Source: Vicinamibacteria bacterium
Lineage (GTDB): Bacteria; Acidobacteriota; Vicinamibacteria; Fen-336
Length of the DNA stretch: 58,497 nucleotides
Direction of reading: 5' to 3'
Assembly (NCBI GenBank): GCA_023701125.1
Contig: JAMPXO010000017.1
Span: forward strand, 1-58,497
Shown: positions 27,570 to 35,994 of the stretch, in pieces
How positions within the stretch are numbered: position 1 is the first letter of the stretch
Layout of the letters: every line of letters starts with the position of its first letter
Notes under the pieces: model-generated
What the model was told of the DNA's origin: nothing
Databases searched by the model: none
The model's input: the letters and a program-made list of their open reading frames with translations, nothing else
Position numbers and translations under genes: made by a program

Positions 27570-28274
27570 TCAGGCCGCCTGTCGTCGCTCGCCGAACAGC
27601 GCCGTGCCGACCCGAACCAGCGTGGCGCCCTCCTCGATCGCGATCTCGAAATCGTGGCTCATCCCCATCGACAGCTCCGCGCCCTCCAGGAGCAGGCCGC
27701 GCGCCGTCGCCGCCTCGCGCAGCTCGCGCAACCGGCGGAACCACGGCCGCACCGCCTCCGGCTCGAGGTCGAACGGCGGCAGCACCATCAGCCCCGAGCT
27801 GCGCAGTCCCGGCAGCCCGCGCAGCGCCTCGAGCAGCGGGTAGAGCGCGTCTTCGCCCGCGCCGTGCTTGGTCGGCTCGTGGGCGAGGTCGACCTGGACC
27901 AGCACCTGCAGAACGCGCCCGGCGTCGACGGCAGCCCGCGACAGCTTCTGCGCCAGCTCGGCGCTGTCGACCGAGTGGACCACGTCGAAGCAGGCTGCCG
28001 CCTTCTTCGCCTTGTTCGACTGGAGGTGGCCGATCAGGTGCAGGCGAAGATCGGCCCCTTCGCGCAGGTCGCGCAGCTCCGCGGCCTTGCGCTCGCCCTC
28101 CTGGACCTTGTTCTCGCCGAACTCGCGCAGGCCCGCCGCGTACGCCTCCCGCATCGCCTCGGCGGGAAAGGTCTTGCTGACCGCCACGAGGGTGACGTCC
28201 TCGGGGCGGCGGCCCGCGCGCTGCGCCGCCCGGGAGATGCGCTCCCGGACGGCGCGGACGCGGTCCACGATCAC
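27570..28274 (-). CDS. YggS-family pyridoxal-phosphate homeostasis protein
   Basis: A 234-residue PLP-binding protein with the alanine-racemase-like barrel fold. Lys34 in VAVSKTF is the PLP-binding residue; FGENKVQEG, HLIGHLQSNK and LSMGMSHDFEIAIEEGATLVRVG are diagnostic. It buffers PLP supply; no racemase activity is known. The GTG at 28274 overlaps the stop of the TPR gene as GTGA; a second GTG two codons later is also possible. Confidence 0.94.
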   Translation of the reverse strand: MIVDRVRAVRERISRAAQRAGRRPEDVTLVAVSKTFPAEAMREAYAAGLREFGENKVQEGERKAAELRDLREGADLRLHLIGHLQSNKAKKAAACFDVVHSVDSAELAQKLSRAAVDAGRVLQVLVQVDLAHEPTKHGAGEDALYPLLEALRGLPGLRSSGLMVLPPFDLEPEAVRPWFRRLRELREAATARGLLLEGAELSMGMSHDFEIAIEEGATLVRVGTALFGERRQAA

Positions 28275-29224
28275 TTCTTCATCGCCTTGATTGCCGCCGA
28301 CAGGCCCTGGGCCGCGGCCACGTTGCCGGGGTTCTTGGCGTCGGGCAGGGCCAGGTACTTGTCGAAGTAGGCGATCGCCTCGTCCATCTTGTTCGCCTGG
28401 AAAGTGGCGGAGCCGAGCTGGAAGAACAGCTCGGGGTCGCCCTCGCCCAGCGACTCGGCCTTCTTCAACGTGTCGACGGCCTCGGCCGCGCGACCCGTGT
28501 TGAACATCACGTAGCCGACCTGGTAGTGGCCGCGCGAGCTCTCCGGGAACTTGGTCACGATCACCTGTGCCTCTTCCAGCGCCTTGGCGGTGTCGTTGCC
28601 GATCAGGAACAGGTTCGACAGCGCGACGTAGGCTTCGATGTAGTCCTCGCGGGCCACGATCGCCGCCCGGAACGCCGCTTCGGCCGCCGCCGCGTCGCCC
28701 TTCTTCTGGTGGATCAGGCCGAGGTTGTGGTGAATCTGGGGCACGCTCGGGTTCTTGGCGATCTCGGCCGTGTAGATGGCCGCGGCCTCGTCCAGCTTGC
28801 CCGCGTTGGTCAGCTCGACCGCCTGGCCGAAGGCCTTCTGCAGCGCGCCGGCCACGTCGGCCGCTCCAGCGCCACCGGCGCCGCCGGCGGCCGAGGCGGA
28901 CTGCAGCTTGACGTCGGGCAGCGTGGTCGGCTCGCCGAGGTTGATCTTCCACTCCAGGAACGTGCCCTGGAAGCCGTCCTTCCCGTACGTGATCTTGTAC
29001 ATCCCGGGGTAGACGCCGACCTGCGTGTACTCGCCCTTCTTGTTGGTCTTGGTGTCGTGGGTCTTGGTCACACCGCCGAGGAACTCCAGGTGGATCTTGA
29101 CGTCCACCAGGGGCTGGCCCTGGGTGTCGGTGACCTTGCCGCGCGCGATGCCGGTCTGCGCGGAGGCGGGAGCGGACAGGAGCACTCCGGCGAGGAGCCC
29201 CCCGAGCACGAGCGCACGCTTCAT
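28271..29224 (-). CDS. Secreted carboxypeptidase-regulatory-like and TPR protein
   Basis: A 317-residue protein with a signal peptide (1-23, ending APASAQ). Residues about 25-105 are a beta-sandwich of the carboxypeptidase regulatory-like type (GKVTDTQGQPLVDVKIHL...GEYTQVGVYPGMYKITY). A Gly/Ala linker (110-124) leads to about five TPR units filling the rest. It is likely periplasmic and binds partner proteins; no catalytic motif is seen. ATG at 29224 follows GGAGG. First gene of the yggS-yggT-divIVA-DUF167-hutI-ABC run. Confidence 0.8.
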   Translation of the reverse strand: MKRALVLGGLLAGVLLSAPASAQTGIARGKVTDTQGQPLVDVKIHLEFLGGVTKTHDTKTNKKGEYTQVGVYPGMYKITYGKDGFQGTFLEWKINLGEPTTLPDVKLQSASAAGGAGGAGAADVAGALQKAFGQAVELTNAGKLDEAAAIYTAEIAKNPSVPQIHHNLGLIHQKKGDAAAAEAAFRAAIVAREDYIEAYVALSNLFLIGNDTAKALEEAQVIVTKFPESSRGHYQVGYVMFNTGRAAEAVDTLKKAESLGEGDPELFFQLGSATFQANKMDEAIAYFDKYLALPDAKNPGNVAAAQGLSAAIKAMKK

Positions 29225-29344
29225 CGTCTTCCTCCCGAGGGGTCTGGAGCTCCCAGCGGGAACCGCGACGGGTTGATCCCGGCGCCGGAACCCGGAGAGG
29301 CGGCAAGCCCCTGAAATCAAAAGAATTCTCGCACGCCTTGCGGT

Positions 29345-30025
29345 TCAGCCGCGATACGGGATGGGGTCGGCCACGCCGGCGTCGGCAAAGCCGCGCAGGC
29401 GCAGCCGGCACGACTCGCACGCGCCGCAGGCCTCGGCCTCGCCCTGGTAGCACGACCAGGTCTGCTCGAACGGCACCCGCAGCGCGACCCCGCGGCGCAC
29501 GATTTCGGCCTTGGTCGCGTGGATCAGCGGGGTCTCGATCCCGATCTTCGTGTCCGGCCTGGTGCCGGTGCGGATCGCCGCTGCGAAGGCCTCGTAGAAC
29601 TCGGGGCGGCAGTCGGGGTAACCCGAGCTGTCCTCCCACACGGCGCCGACGAAGATCGCCTCGGCGCCGATCACCTCGGCCCACGAGGTCGCCGCACAGA
29701 GCAGGTGGGCGTTGCGGAACGGCACGTACGAGGTCGGCACCACGCCGGCCTCGGGCTCGCCCTCGCGAACCGCGATCCTTCGGTCGGTCAGGCTGCTGCC
29801 GCCGATCGCGCGCAGCGAACCGAAGTCGACCACCAGCCGTGCCTCCGCGTGGAAGTGGTCGCAGAGCGCCTCGAAGCAGGCCCGCTCCTTCGCCTCGGTG
29901 CGCTGCCCGTAGTCGGCGTGCAGCAGGGCGAGGCGGTGGTCGAGGGCGGCGATCGCGGCGGTGACGCAGGAGTCCATGCCGCCGCTGACGCAGACGACCG
30001 CCAGCGGCCGGTTGCGCGGGCTCAT
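29345..30025 (-). CDS. queC: 7-cyano-7-deazaguanine synthase
   Basis: A 226-residue PP-loop ATPase. SGGMDS (14-19) is the ATP loop, and Cys192, Cys200, Cys203 and Cys206 (CYQGEAEACGACESC) bind zinc. It converts 7-carboxy-7-deazaguanine to preQ0 in the queuosine pathway. SYVPFRNAHLL is the family substrate segment. The ATG at 30025 overlaps the queE stop as ATGA. Upstream open frame extensions are shadows. Confidence 0.95.
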   Translation of the reverse strand: MSPRNRPLAVVCVSGGMDSCVTAAIAALDHRLALLHADYGQRTEAKERACFEALCDHFHAEARLVVDFGSLRAIGGSSLTDRRIAVREGEPEAGVVPTSYVPFRNAHLLCAATSWAEVIGAEAIFVGAVWEDSSGYPDCRPEFYEAFAAAIRTGTRPDTKIGIETPLIHATKAEIVRRGVALRVPFEQTWSCYQGEAEACGACESCRLRLRGFADAGVADPIPYRG

Positions 30026-30678
30026 ACGCCGCGCTCCACGCCGGGCCAGAGGATCTTGTGGAGCTGGACCTGCAAGCGCACGGGTAGCGCGTCCGCGAGC
30101 ACGAAGCCGGCCAGCGCGCCAGGGTCGAGCGCGCCGTGGACGGGCGAGAACAGCACCGCGTGGCGCTTCTCGTGCAAGGCGCGCTCGCGCACCACGTCGC
30201 GCGCCCACTCGTAGTCGGCGCGGTCGCGGATCACGAACTTGACCTCGTCCTGCGGCCGCGGCAGCTCGAGATTGCGCCACTCGTTGCGCTTCTCCTCGCC
30301 GCTGCCGGGGCACTTCACGTCGACGATCGCCACGGCCCGCGGGTCGAGGCGGTCGAGCAGCACGTGGCCCGAGGTCTCGACGCACACTTCGAGCCCGTGG
30401 TCGAGCAGGAACGTGACGAAGTCGAAGGCCGCGGGCTGGACCAGCGGCTCGCCGCCGGTCAGCAGCACGCGCCGGCAGCGGAAGCCCTCGATCTGCGCGA
30501 GCAGCTCCTCGGCCGTGCGCGGGCCGCCCTCGTGGAAGGCGTAGGCGGTGTCGCACCACGTGCAGCGCAGCGGGCAGCCGGTCAGCCGCACGAAGACCAT
30601 GGGCACACCGGTGCGCGTGCCCTCGCCCTGAATCGAGTGGAACACCTCGTTGACCTTCAGCACGATCTGCGACGACAA
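30022..30678 (-). CDS. queE: 7-carboxy-7-deazaguanine synthase (radical SAM)
   Basis: A 218-residue radical-SAM enzyme making 7-carboxy-7-deazaguanine from 6-carboxytetrahydropterin. The cluster motif CPLRCTWC (Cys 35, 39, 42) follows NEVFHSIQGEG; LLTGGEPLVQ is also diagnostic. The TTG at 30678 is chosen because AGGAGG lies eight bases upstream and the protein then begins SSQIVLKVNEVF, like family members. ATG codons at 30705 and 30735 would add residues not seen in the family and crowd the divergent GTG at 30726. Coupled with queC. Confidence 0.93.
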   Translation of the reverse strand: MSSQIVLKVNEVFHSIQGEGTRTGVPMVFVRLTGCPLRCTWCDTAYAFHEGGPRTAEELLAQIEGFRCRRVLLTGGEPLVQPAAFDFVTFLLDHGLEVCVETSGHVLLDRLDPRAVAIVDVKCPGSGEEKRNEWRNLELPRPQDEVKFVIRDRADYEWARDVVRERALHEKRHAVLFSPVHGALDPGALAGFVLADALPVRLQVQLHKILWPGVERGV

Positions 30679-30725
30679 GCCGGGCGCCTCCTTTTCGTGG
30701 CACATTCTCGCAGCAAGGAGCTGCC

Positions 30726-31304
30726 GTGCTGACATCCCATTTCGTCAACGCCGTGTCCTACGCGTTCGAGCTGCACGCCAGGCAGAACCGCAAGCAGACG
30801 GAGATCCCCTACATCTCCCACCTGATGTCGGTCAGCGCACTGGTGCTCGAGGACGGCGGCAGCGAGGACGAGGCGATCGCGGCGCTTCTGCACGACGCCG
30901 TCGAGGATCAGGGTGGCACCAGGATCCTGGAGGAGATCCGCAGGCGCTTTGGCCAACAGGTCGCCCTGATCGTGGAGGCGTGCAGCGACTCGGTGACGGA
31001 CGACCCGGCGAAGAAGGCGCCGTGGGACGAGCGCAAGCGGGCCTACCTCGACCACGTCGAACACAAGTCGAGCGGGGCACTGAGAGTGACGGCCGCCGAC
31101 AAGCTCCACAACGCCCGCGCCGTGCTGGCCGACTATCGCGTCGTCGGCGAGGCGCTGTGGGCCCGATTCAGCGGGGGCCGGGACGGGACGCTCTGGTACT
31201 ACCGGGCGCTCGCCGATCGGCTCGGTGCTCGCTGCCCCGAGTCGCGCCTGGCCGCCGAACTGAACCGCACCGTCAGCGAGCTGGAGCGCCTCGCCGCCCG
31301 CTGA
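30726..31304 (+). CDS. HD-domain protein, MESH1/small-alarmone-hydrolase-like
   Basis: A 192-residue HD-domain protein matching the hydrolase half of RelA/SpoT. Residues: His17, RKQTEIPYISHL with His32, the HD pair His56-Asp57 in LLHDAVED, and Asp125 in AADKLHNARAVL. This is the Mn2+ site that removes pyrophosphate from (p)ppGpp. No synthetase, TGS or ACT part is present, so it resembles a stand-alone small alarmone hydrolase. The substrate is inferred; other nucleotides are possible. GTG start at 30726 with AAGGAG upstream. Divergent from queE. Confidence 0.85.
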   Translation: MLTSHFVNAVSYAFELHARQNRKQTEIPYISHLMSVSALVLEDGGSEDEAIAALLHDAVEDQGGTRILEEIRRRFGQQVALIVEACSDSVTDDPAKKAPWDERKRAYLDHVEHKSSGALRVTAADKLHNARAVLADYRVVGEALWARFSGGRDGTLWYYRALADRLGARCPESRLAAELNRTVSELERLAAR

Positions 31305-31311
31305 GCCGGCG

Positions 31312-31689
31312 TCAGGCCCCGCCCGGGATATACGTTGCCGAACAGCCGGGGGCTTCCCACACCCGCACGCGGAGCAGGTGGCGGCCCTCGTCGCCCAGGC
31401 CCTTCTTCACCTCGTCGAAGAAATAGCGGGCGACCGCCTCGGCCGACGGGCTCTGGCCCATGAAGTCCGGGTGGGTCGTGATGTCGTTGTAGTGGAAGCG
31501 GGCGGCGACCTCCTTGACCGCTTCCTTCAGGTGCTCGAAGTCGACCACGACGCCGATCGCGTCGAGCGTCTCGCCGCCGGCCACCACCTCGACCCGCCAG
31601 TCGTGGCCGTGGTTGGGCTCGATCGGCGCGCCGTCGCGGGTCAGCACGTGGGTGGCGCAGAACGTCGTCTCGTAGGCGGCTTCGAACAT
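31312..31689 (-). CDS. QueD/PTPS-family pterin synthase with PTPS-III-like active site
   Basis: A 125-residue pterin synthase fold. The three zinc-binding His are at 14 (FCATH), 27 and 29 (NHGHDW). The catalytic Cys that should lie four residues before the HGH motif is Ile23, while Glu24 gives the pattern ExxHGH. In PTPS-III enzymes a Glu replaces the Cys, and they make 6-hydroxymethyl-dihydropterin for folate in place of FolB. True QueD, which makes 6-carboxytetrahydropterin, keeps the Cys. The nearby queC and queE favour a queuosine role, the active site favours folate; both may hold. ATG at 31689. Confidence 0.8.
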   Translation of the reverse strand: MFEAAYETTFCATHVLTRDGAPIEPNHGHDWRVEVVAGGETLDAIGVVVDFEHLKEAVKEVAARFHYNDITTHPDFMGQSPSAEAVARYFFDEVKKGLGDEGRHLLRVRVWEAPGCSATYIPGGA

Positions 31690-31723
31690 GCCCGATCGTA
31701 ACCCGCCGCTTATCATCAGGGCC

Positions 31724-32611
31724 GTGAGCGAGCGGCCTGTCGACCTGCGCCGCGGCGCCCTGAGCATGGTCACCTCGGGCCTGCTGTTCGCCTTCATGGG
31801 CGTGGCCATCAAGCTGGCGGCGGCCGAACTGCCCAACACCGTCGTGGTGTTCGCCCGCAACGCACTGGGCCTGCTCGCGTTCGTGCCGCTGCTGCCGCAG
31901 CTCTACCGCATCGGCTGGCGCACCCACGCGCTGCGCGAGCACCTGGTGCGGGGCCTGGCCGGGCTGGGCGCGATGTACGGCAACTTCTACGCGATCGCCC
32001 ACCTGCCGCTGGCCGACGCGGTGCTGATCAACTACTCGGTGCCGCTGTTCATGCCGCTGATCGAGCGCGCCTGGCTGGGCGAGCCGGTGCCGAAGGGGTT
32101 GCCGAGCCGGCTGGCACTGGGCTTCGTGGGCGTGCTGTTCGTGCTCAAGCCCGGCAGTGGCCTGTTCCAGGCCGCGGCCCTCGCCGGCCTGCTCGGGGCG
32201 CTGTCGGGGGCGCTGGCCCAGGTCGGCATCCGGCGCCTGACCGCGAGCGAGCCGACGCTGCGAATCGTCGTCTACTTCAGCGTGATCGCCACCCTCGCCT
32301 CGGCGACGCCGCTGCCGCTGTCGTGGCGGACCCCGCAGACGACCGGCGTGTGGGCCGCGCTGGTGGCGGCCGGCGTGCTGGCCAGCGTGGCGCAGTTGTT
32401 CCTGACCCGCTCGTACTTCTACGCCCCGGCGGGCAGCGTCGGCCCGTTCATGTTCGCCTCGGTGCTGTGGGCGGCCGCGCTCGACTACCTGTTCTTCGAC
32501 CGCCTGCCGGGCGCTTCGTCGCTGGCCGGCGGCGCGCTGATCGTGACCGCCGGCATCCTCTCGCTGCGCACGGCCCCGCGGATCACGGCCCCGACCACGA
32601 TCGACGACTAG
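31724..32611 (+). CDS. EamA/DMT-family exporter
   Basis: A 295-residue, ten-span transporter with two EamA repeats (SGLLFAFMGVAIKLAAAELPN and, in the second half, YFYAPAGSVGPFMFASVLWAAALDYLFFDRLP). It differs clearly from the DMT gene at 18.7 kb. Substrate unknown. GTG at 31724 is preferred; an in-frame ATG at 31688 would share CATG with the divergent pterin-synthase start and leave no promoter. Convergent with the helicase gene, sharing CTAG at 32608-32611. Confidence 0.88.
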   Translation: MSERPVDLRRGALSMVTSGLLFAFMGVAIKLAAAELPNTVVVFARNALGLLAFVPLLPQLYRIGWRTHALREHLVRGLAGLGAMYGNFYAIAHLPLADAVLINYSVPLFMPLIERAWLGEPVPKGLPSRLALGFVGVLFVLKPGSGLFQAAALAGLLGALSGALAQVGIRRLTASEPTLRIVVYFSVIATLASATPLPLSWRTPQTTGVWAALVAAGVLASVAQLFLTRSYFYAPAGSVGPFMFASVLWAAALDYLFFDRLPGASSLAGGALIVTAGILSLRTAPRITAPTTIDD

Positions 32612-34566
32612 AGCTGCGGCCGCGAGCCCGGCGGCTCGAGCCCGGCGGCGAACTCGCGCACCTGTTCCAGGTCGTGGACGAGGCGGGCCGGCGGCAGGCT
32701 CTGCAGGAAGCGCCGGCCGTAGCTCTTCTCGACCAGGCGCGAGTCGAGCACCGCCAGGATGCCGCGATCGGAGGCGCTGCGGATCAACCGGCCCAGGCCC
32801 TGCTTCAGCATCAGGATCGCGACCGGCACCTGGTACTCGGCGAACGGGTTGCCGCCCTGGTTCTTCAGCCGGTCGATGCGGGCCGAGACCACGGGGTCGG
32901 CCGGCGAAGCGAACGGCAGCTTGTCGACGATCACGCACGAGAGCTGCTCGCCCGCGACGTCGACGCCCTGCCAGAACGACGCGGTCGCCAGCAGCACCGC
33001 GTGCGGCGTGCGGCGGAACTGCTCGATCAGCGTCGCCCGCGGCGCTTCGCCCTGCACCAGCAGCGGCCACGGCACGCGGCCGGCCAGGCGCTCGGCCACC
33101 TTGTGCAGGTTCTGGTACGAGGTGAACAGCACGAACGCGCGGCCCTGCGACAGCTCGAGCAGCGCCTCGGTCTCCTCCGCCGCGCGGTCGACGAACGCCG
33201 GCGACTGCGGCTCCGGCATCCGCTTCGGCACGTACAGCACCGCCTGCCGCGCGAAGTCGTAGGGCGACGGCAACAGGACTTCTTCGACGTGGTCGGCCTC
33301 GAGCCCCAGCCGCGAGCGCAGGTGCGCGAAGCCGCCGTCGACGGCCAGCGTCGCCGAGGTCAGCACCGCGGCCCGGGCGGGCGTCCACAGCCGCTCGCGC
33401 AGCAGTGGTGCCACGTCGATCGGGGTCGCTCGCAGCGCCACGTAGCGGCCGCGCGCCTCGCAGAAGTAGACGTGGTCGGGGTCCTTCGCCTCCAGCAGGA
33501 AGCCGAGCTCGTCCTTGACCTGCGCGGCCCGCGTCGCCAGCCCGGTCAGGCCCTCGCCGCGCTCGGGCACCGCCAGGATCGCCGCCGACAAACCCTGCAG
33601 CCGGTTCAGCAGCGCGCCGCCCTCCTCGGCCGCGCGCCCGCTCATCCAGCCGGCCGCCAGCCGCTGCCCCGCCGCACGAGCCAGCAGCTTGAACGCGGAG
33701 TCGGCGCGGTGGCGCAGCGACTCGACCTGGCTGTAGACCTCGCGCGCGTCGAGGGTGGCCGCCTTCAGCTCGCGCTCGACGTCGCGGCACAGCTCGTCGA
33801 CCTTGAGCGAGCTGACCTGCTTGCCGAAGTACTGGGCGGCCGTGTCCTCGATCAGGTGCGCCTCGTCGAGCACCAGCGTGTCGTAGTCGGGGATCACCGC
33901 GCCGTAGCCCGCGTCCTTGACCGCGAGGTCGGCGCACAGCAGGTGATGGTTGACGATCACGAGGTCGGCGCGCTCGGCGTCCTGCCGCATCCGCGTCACG
34001 AAGCAGGACTGGAAGCTCGGGCACGAGCCGCCGACGCAGTTCTCGCTGGTGGCCGAGATCTCGCGCCAGAAGTCGACGCCGTCGGGCAGGTCCTCGATCT
34101 CGGCGCGGTCGCCGGTCGTCGTGTCCGGCAGCCAGCGCTCGACCGCCTGGAACAGCGGGATCTCCTCGAAGCGGCGGTAGGTGCCGGCCTTGCGGAACGA
34201 CTCGAAGCGGGTCAGGCACAGGTAGTTGCCGCGCCCCTTCATGACCGCCACGGAGAGCGGGCGACCCAGCGCCCGGGCCAGCACCGGGATGTCCTTGTCG
34301 ACGAGCTGCTCCTGCAGGTTCTTGGTGCCGGTCGAGATCACCACCCGGCGCCCGGCCTCGACCGCGGGCAACAGGTAGGCGAGCGTCTTGCCGGTGCCGG
34401 TGCCGGCCTCGGCCAGCAGCACGCCGCCGTCCTCGAGCACGCGCTCGACCGCCTCCGACAGCCTGCGCTGCGCGCCGCGGTCCTCGTAGCCCGGGAGCTG
34501 CCGCGCGAGCAGGCCGCTGCTGCCGAAGAAGTGGGCGGGGTCGACGCGGGACGGGGCTTGCGGCAT
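32608..34566 (-). CDS. DinG/XPD-type ATP-dependent DNA helicase
   Basis: A 652-residue superfamily-2 helicase with Walker A EAGTGTGKT (53-61), DEAH box (234-237), and the Fe-S cluster Cys 117, 177, 182 and 188 inserted between motifs Ia and II. Later motifs include FTSYQNLHKVAERL, ATASFWQGVDVAGEQL and a QGLGRLIRS arginine finger. It unwinds DNA 5'-3' with roles in repair and R-loop or fork processing. It resembles YoaA/DinG; no exonuclease domain is fused. ATG at 34566. Confidence 0.92.
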   Translation of the reverse strand: MPQAPSRVDPAHFFGSSGLLARQLPGYEDRGAQRRLSEAVERVLEDGGVLLAEAGTGTGKTLAYLLPAVEAGRRVVISTGTKNLQEQLVDKDIPVLARALGRPLSVAVMKGRGNYLCLTRFESFRKAGTYRRFEEIPLFQAVERWLPDTTTGDRAEIEDLPDGVDFWREISATSENCVGGSCPSFQSCFVTRMRQDAERADLVIVNHHLLCADLAVKDAGYGAVIPDYDTLVLDEAHLIEDTAAQYFGKQVSSLKVDELCRDVERELKAATLDAREVYSQVESLRHRADSAFKLLARAAGQRLAAGWMSGRAAEEGGALLNRLQGLSAAILAVPERGEGLTGLATRAAQVKDELGFLLEAKDPDHVYFCEARGRYVALRATPIDVAPLLRERLWTPARAAVLTSATLAVDGGFAHLRSRLGLEADHVEEVLLPSPYDFARQAVLYVPKRMPEPQSPAFVDRAAEETEALLELSQGRAFVLFTSYQNLHKVAERLAGRVPWPLLVQGEAPRATLIEQFRRTPHAVLLATASFWQGVDVAGEQLSCVIVDKLPFASPADPVVSARIDRLKNQGGNPFAEYQVPVAILMLKQGLGRLIRSASDRGILAVLDSRLVEKSYGRRFLQSLPPARLVHDLEQVREFAAGLEPPGSRPQL

Positions 34567-34632
34567 GGAACGCCAATGGTAAGCGGCGCCGCGCCCGCCG
34601 GCGGACCTGCGCGCTACACTCGGTTCTCCCGG

Positions 34633-35430
34633 ATGGCCACCTACGCGATCGGCGACGTGCAGGGCTGCTTCCGCACCCTCGAGCGGCTGCTGCGCCGGCT
34701 GGCGGTGCGCGATGACGATCGGCTGTGGCTGGCGGGCGACCTCGTCAACCGCGGCCCGCGCTCGCTGGAGGTGCTGCGCTGGGCGAAGCAGCAGGGCGAG
34801 CGGGCGACCGTCGTGCTCGGCAACCACGACCTCCACCTGCTCGGCGTCGCCGCAGGCTGGCGCCGCCACAAGCCGAGCGACACGCTGGTGCGGGTCCTGG
34901 AGGCGCCCGACCGCGAGCCGCTGCTCGCCTGGCTCCGCCAGCGCCCGCTGGTCCACCGCGAGGGCCGCTTCCTGCTCGTCCACGCCGGCCTGCTGCCCGC
35001 CTGGACCGCGGACCAGGCCGAGGCGCTGGCTCGCGAGGCCGAAGCTGCGTTGCAGGGCGAGGAGGCCGAGCGCGTGTTCGAAGAGCTGCGCGACGACCCG
35101 CCGGCCTGGCGCGACGACCTCAAGCGCCGCGCGCGGGTGCGGCTGGCGCTGTACGCGTTCACCCGGATGCGGGTGGTCGGCAAGGACGGCCAGCCCCGCG
35201 ACGGTTTCGCCGGCCCGCCGGAGAAGGCGCCCAAGGGCACCCAGCCGTGGTTCGACGCGTCAGGGCGCAAGAGCGCGAACGTGACGGTGGTGTGTGGACA
35301 CTGGGCTGCGGCCGGGCTGCGGGTGCGGCCTGACCGCATCGCGCTCGACAGCGGCTGCGTTTGGGGCCGCGCGCTGTCCGCGGTCCGCCTCGAGGACGGC
35401 ACGATCTACCAGGAACAGTTCTGTGACTAG
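34633..35430 (+). CDS. apaH: Symmetrical bis(5'-nucleosyl)-tetraphosphatase
   Basis: A 265-residue metallophosphatase. GDVQGC (7-12), GDLVNRGP (35-42), GNHD (63-66), LLVHAGLLP and VCGHWAAAGL follow the PPP-family order. It splits Ap4A to two ADP and so removes stress dinucleotides and RNA caps. The ATG at 34633 gives the standard MATYAIGDVQG start. The gene is divergent from the helicase gene with a 66-base gap. Confidence 0.94.
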   Translation: MATYAIGDVQGCFRTLERLLRRLAVRDDDRLWLAGDLVNRGPRSLEVLRWAKQQGERATVVLGNHDLHLLGVAAGWRRHKPSDTLVRVLEAPDREPLLAWLRQRPLVHREGRFLLVHAGLLPAWTADQAEALAREAEAALQGEEAERVFEELRDDPPAWRDDLKRRARVRLALYAFTRMRVVGKDGQPRDGFAGPPEKAPKGTQPWFDASGRKSANVTVVCGHWAAAGLRVRPDRIALDSGCVWGRALSAVRLEDGTIYQEQFCD

Positions 35431-35457
35431 CGCCGGTACTCCAGAATGGGGGCAGGG

Positions 35458-35994
35458 ATGATGACGAGGCCGGGGGCGGACGAGTTCGCGCCCTTCTACG
35501 CGGGCTACATCGCGCGGGTGCCGGAGACGGACGTGCTGGGCGTGCTGGCCGCTCAGCCCGCCGAGCTGCGCGCTCGGCTGTCGGCGCTGCCTCGCGATCA
35601 GGAGACGTTCCGGTACGCCGAGGGCAAATGGAGCGTGCGCGAAGTCGTCGGCCACATGGGCGACGCCGAGCGCGTGTTCGGCTACCGGGCGTTCTGCTTC
35701 GCCCGCAGTGACGAGGGCCCGCTGCCCGGGTTCGACGAGAACGCCTACGTCCAGCGCGCCGGCTTCGACGAGCTGCCGCTGACGGCGCTGGTCGAGGAGT
35801 TCGCCGCGCTGCGTGCCGCCAACGTCGCCGGCCTGCGCCGGGTCGGCACGGCCGGTTTCGGGCGCTCCGGCATCGCCAACGGCAACCGCGTCACCGTGCG
35901 GGCGCTGGCCTTCATGATGGCGGGCCACGTGCGGCACCACCTGGCCGTGCTCGAGGAGCGCTACCTGCGACGCTCCCCCGAGTCCTCCTCGTAG
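35458..35994 (+). CDS. DinB-family four-helix protein
   Basis: A 178-residue DinB/YfiT-like protein. The metal-binding His pattern is visible: His in VVGHMGDAERVF and two later His in [17 protein letters not shown]. Members are metal-dependent thiol transferases or hydrolases, mostly uncharacterised. Two adjacent ATG codons at 35458 and 35461 are both possible; an earlier ATG at 35446 is less likely because the GGGGGCAGG stretch then serves no start. Its 3' end overlaps the convergent kinase gene by 34 bases. Confidence 0.85.
   Translation: MMTRPGADEFAPFYAGYIARVPETDVLGVLAAQPAELRARLSALPRDQETFRYAEGKWSVREVVGHMGDAERVFGYRAFCFARSDEGPLPGFDENAYVQRAGFDELPLTALVEEFAALRAANVAGLRRVGTAGFGRSGIANGNRVTVRALAFMMAGHVRHHLAVLEERYLRRSPESSS

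Noticed and set aside
30679-30735. ATG starts for queE at 30705 and 30735
   Set aside because: They add residues not typical of QueE; the TTG at 30678 has AGGAGG at the right distance.
31688-31723. ATG start of the DMT exporter at 31688
   Set aside because: It would overlap the divergent start of the pterin synthase in CATG and leave no promoter; the GTG at 31724 gives a normal N-terminus.
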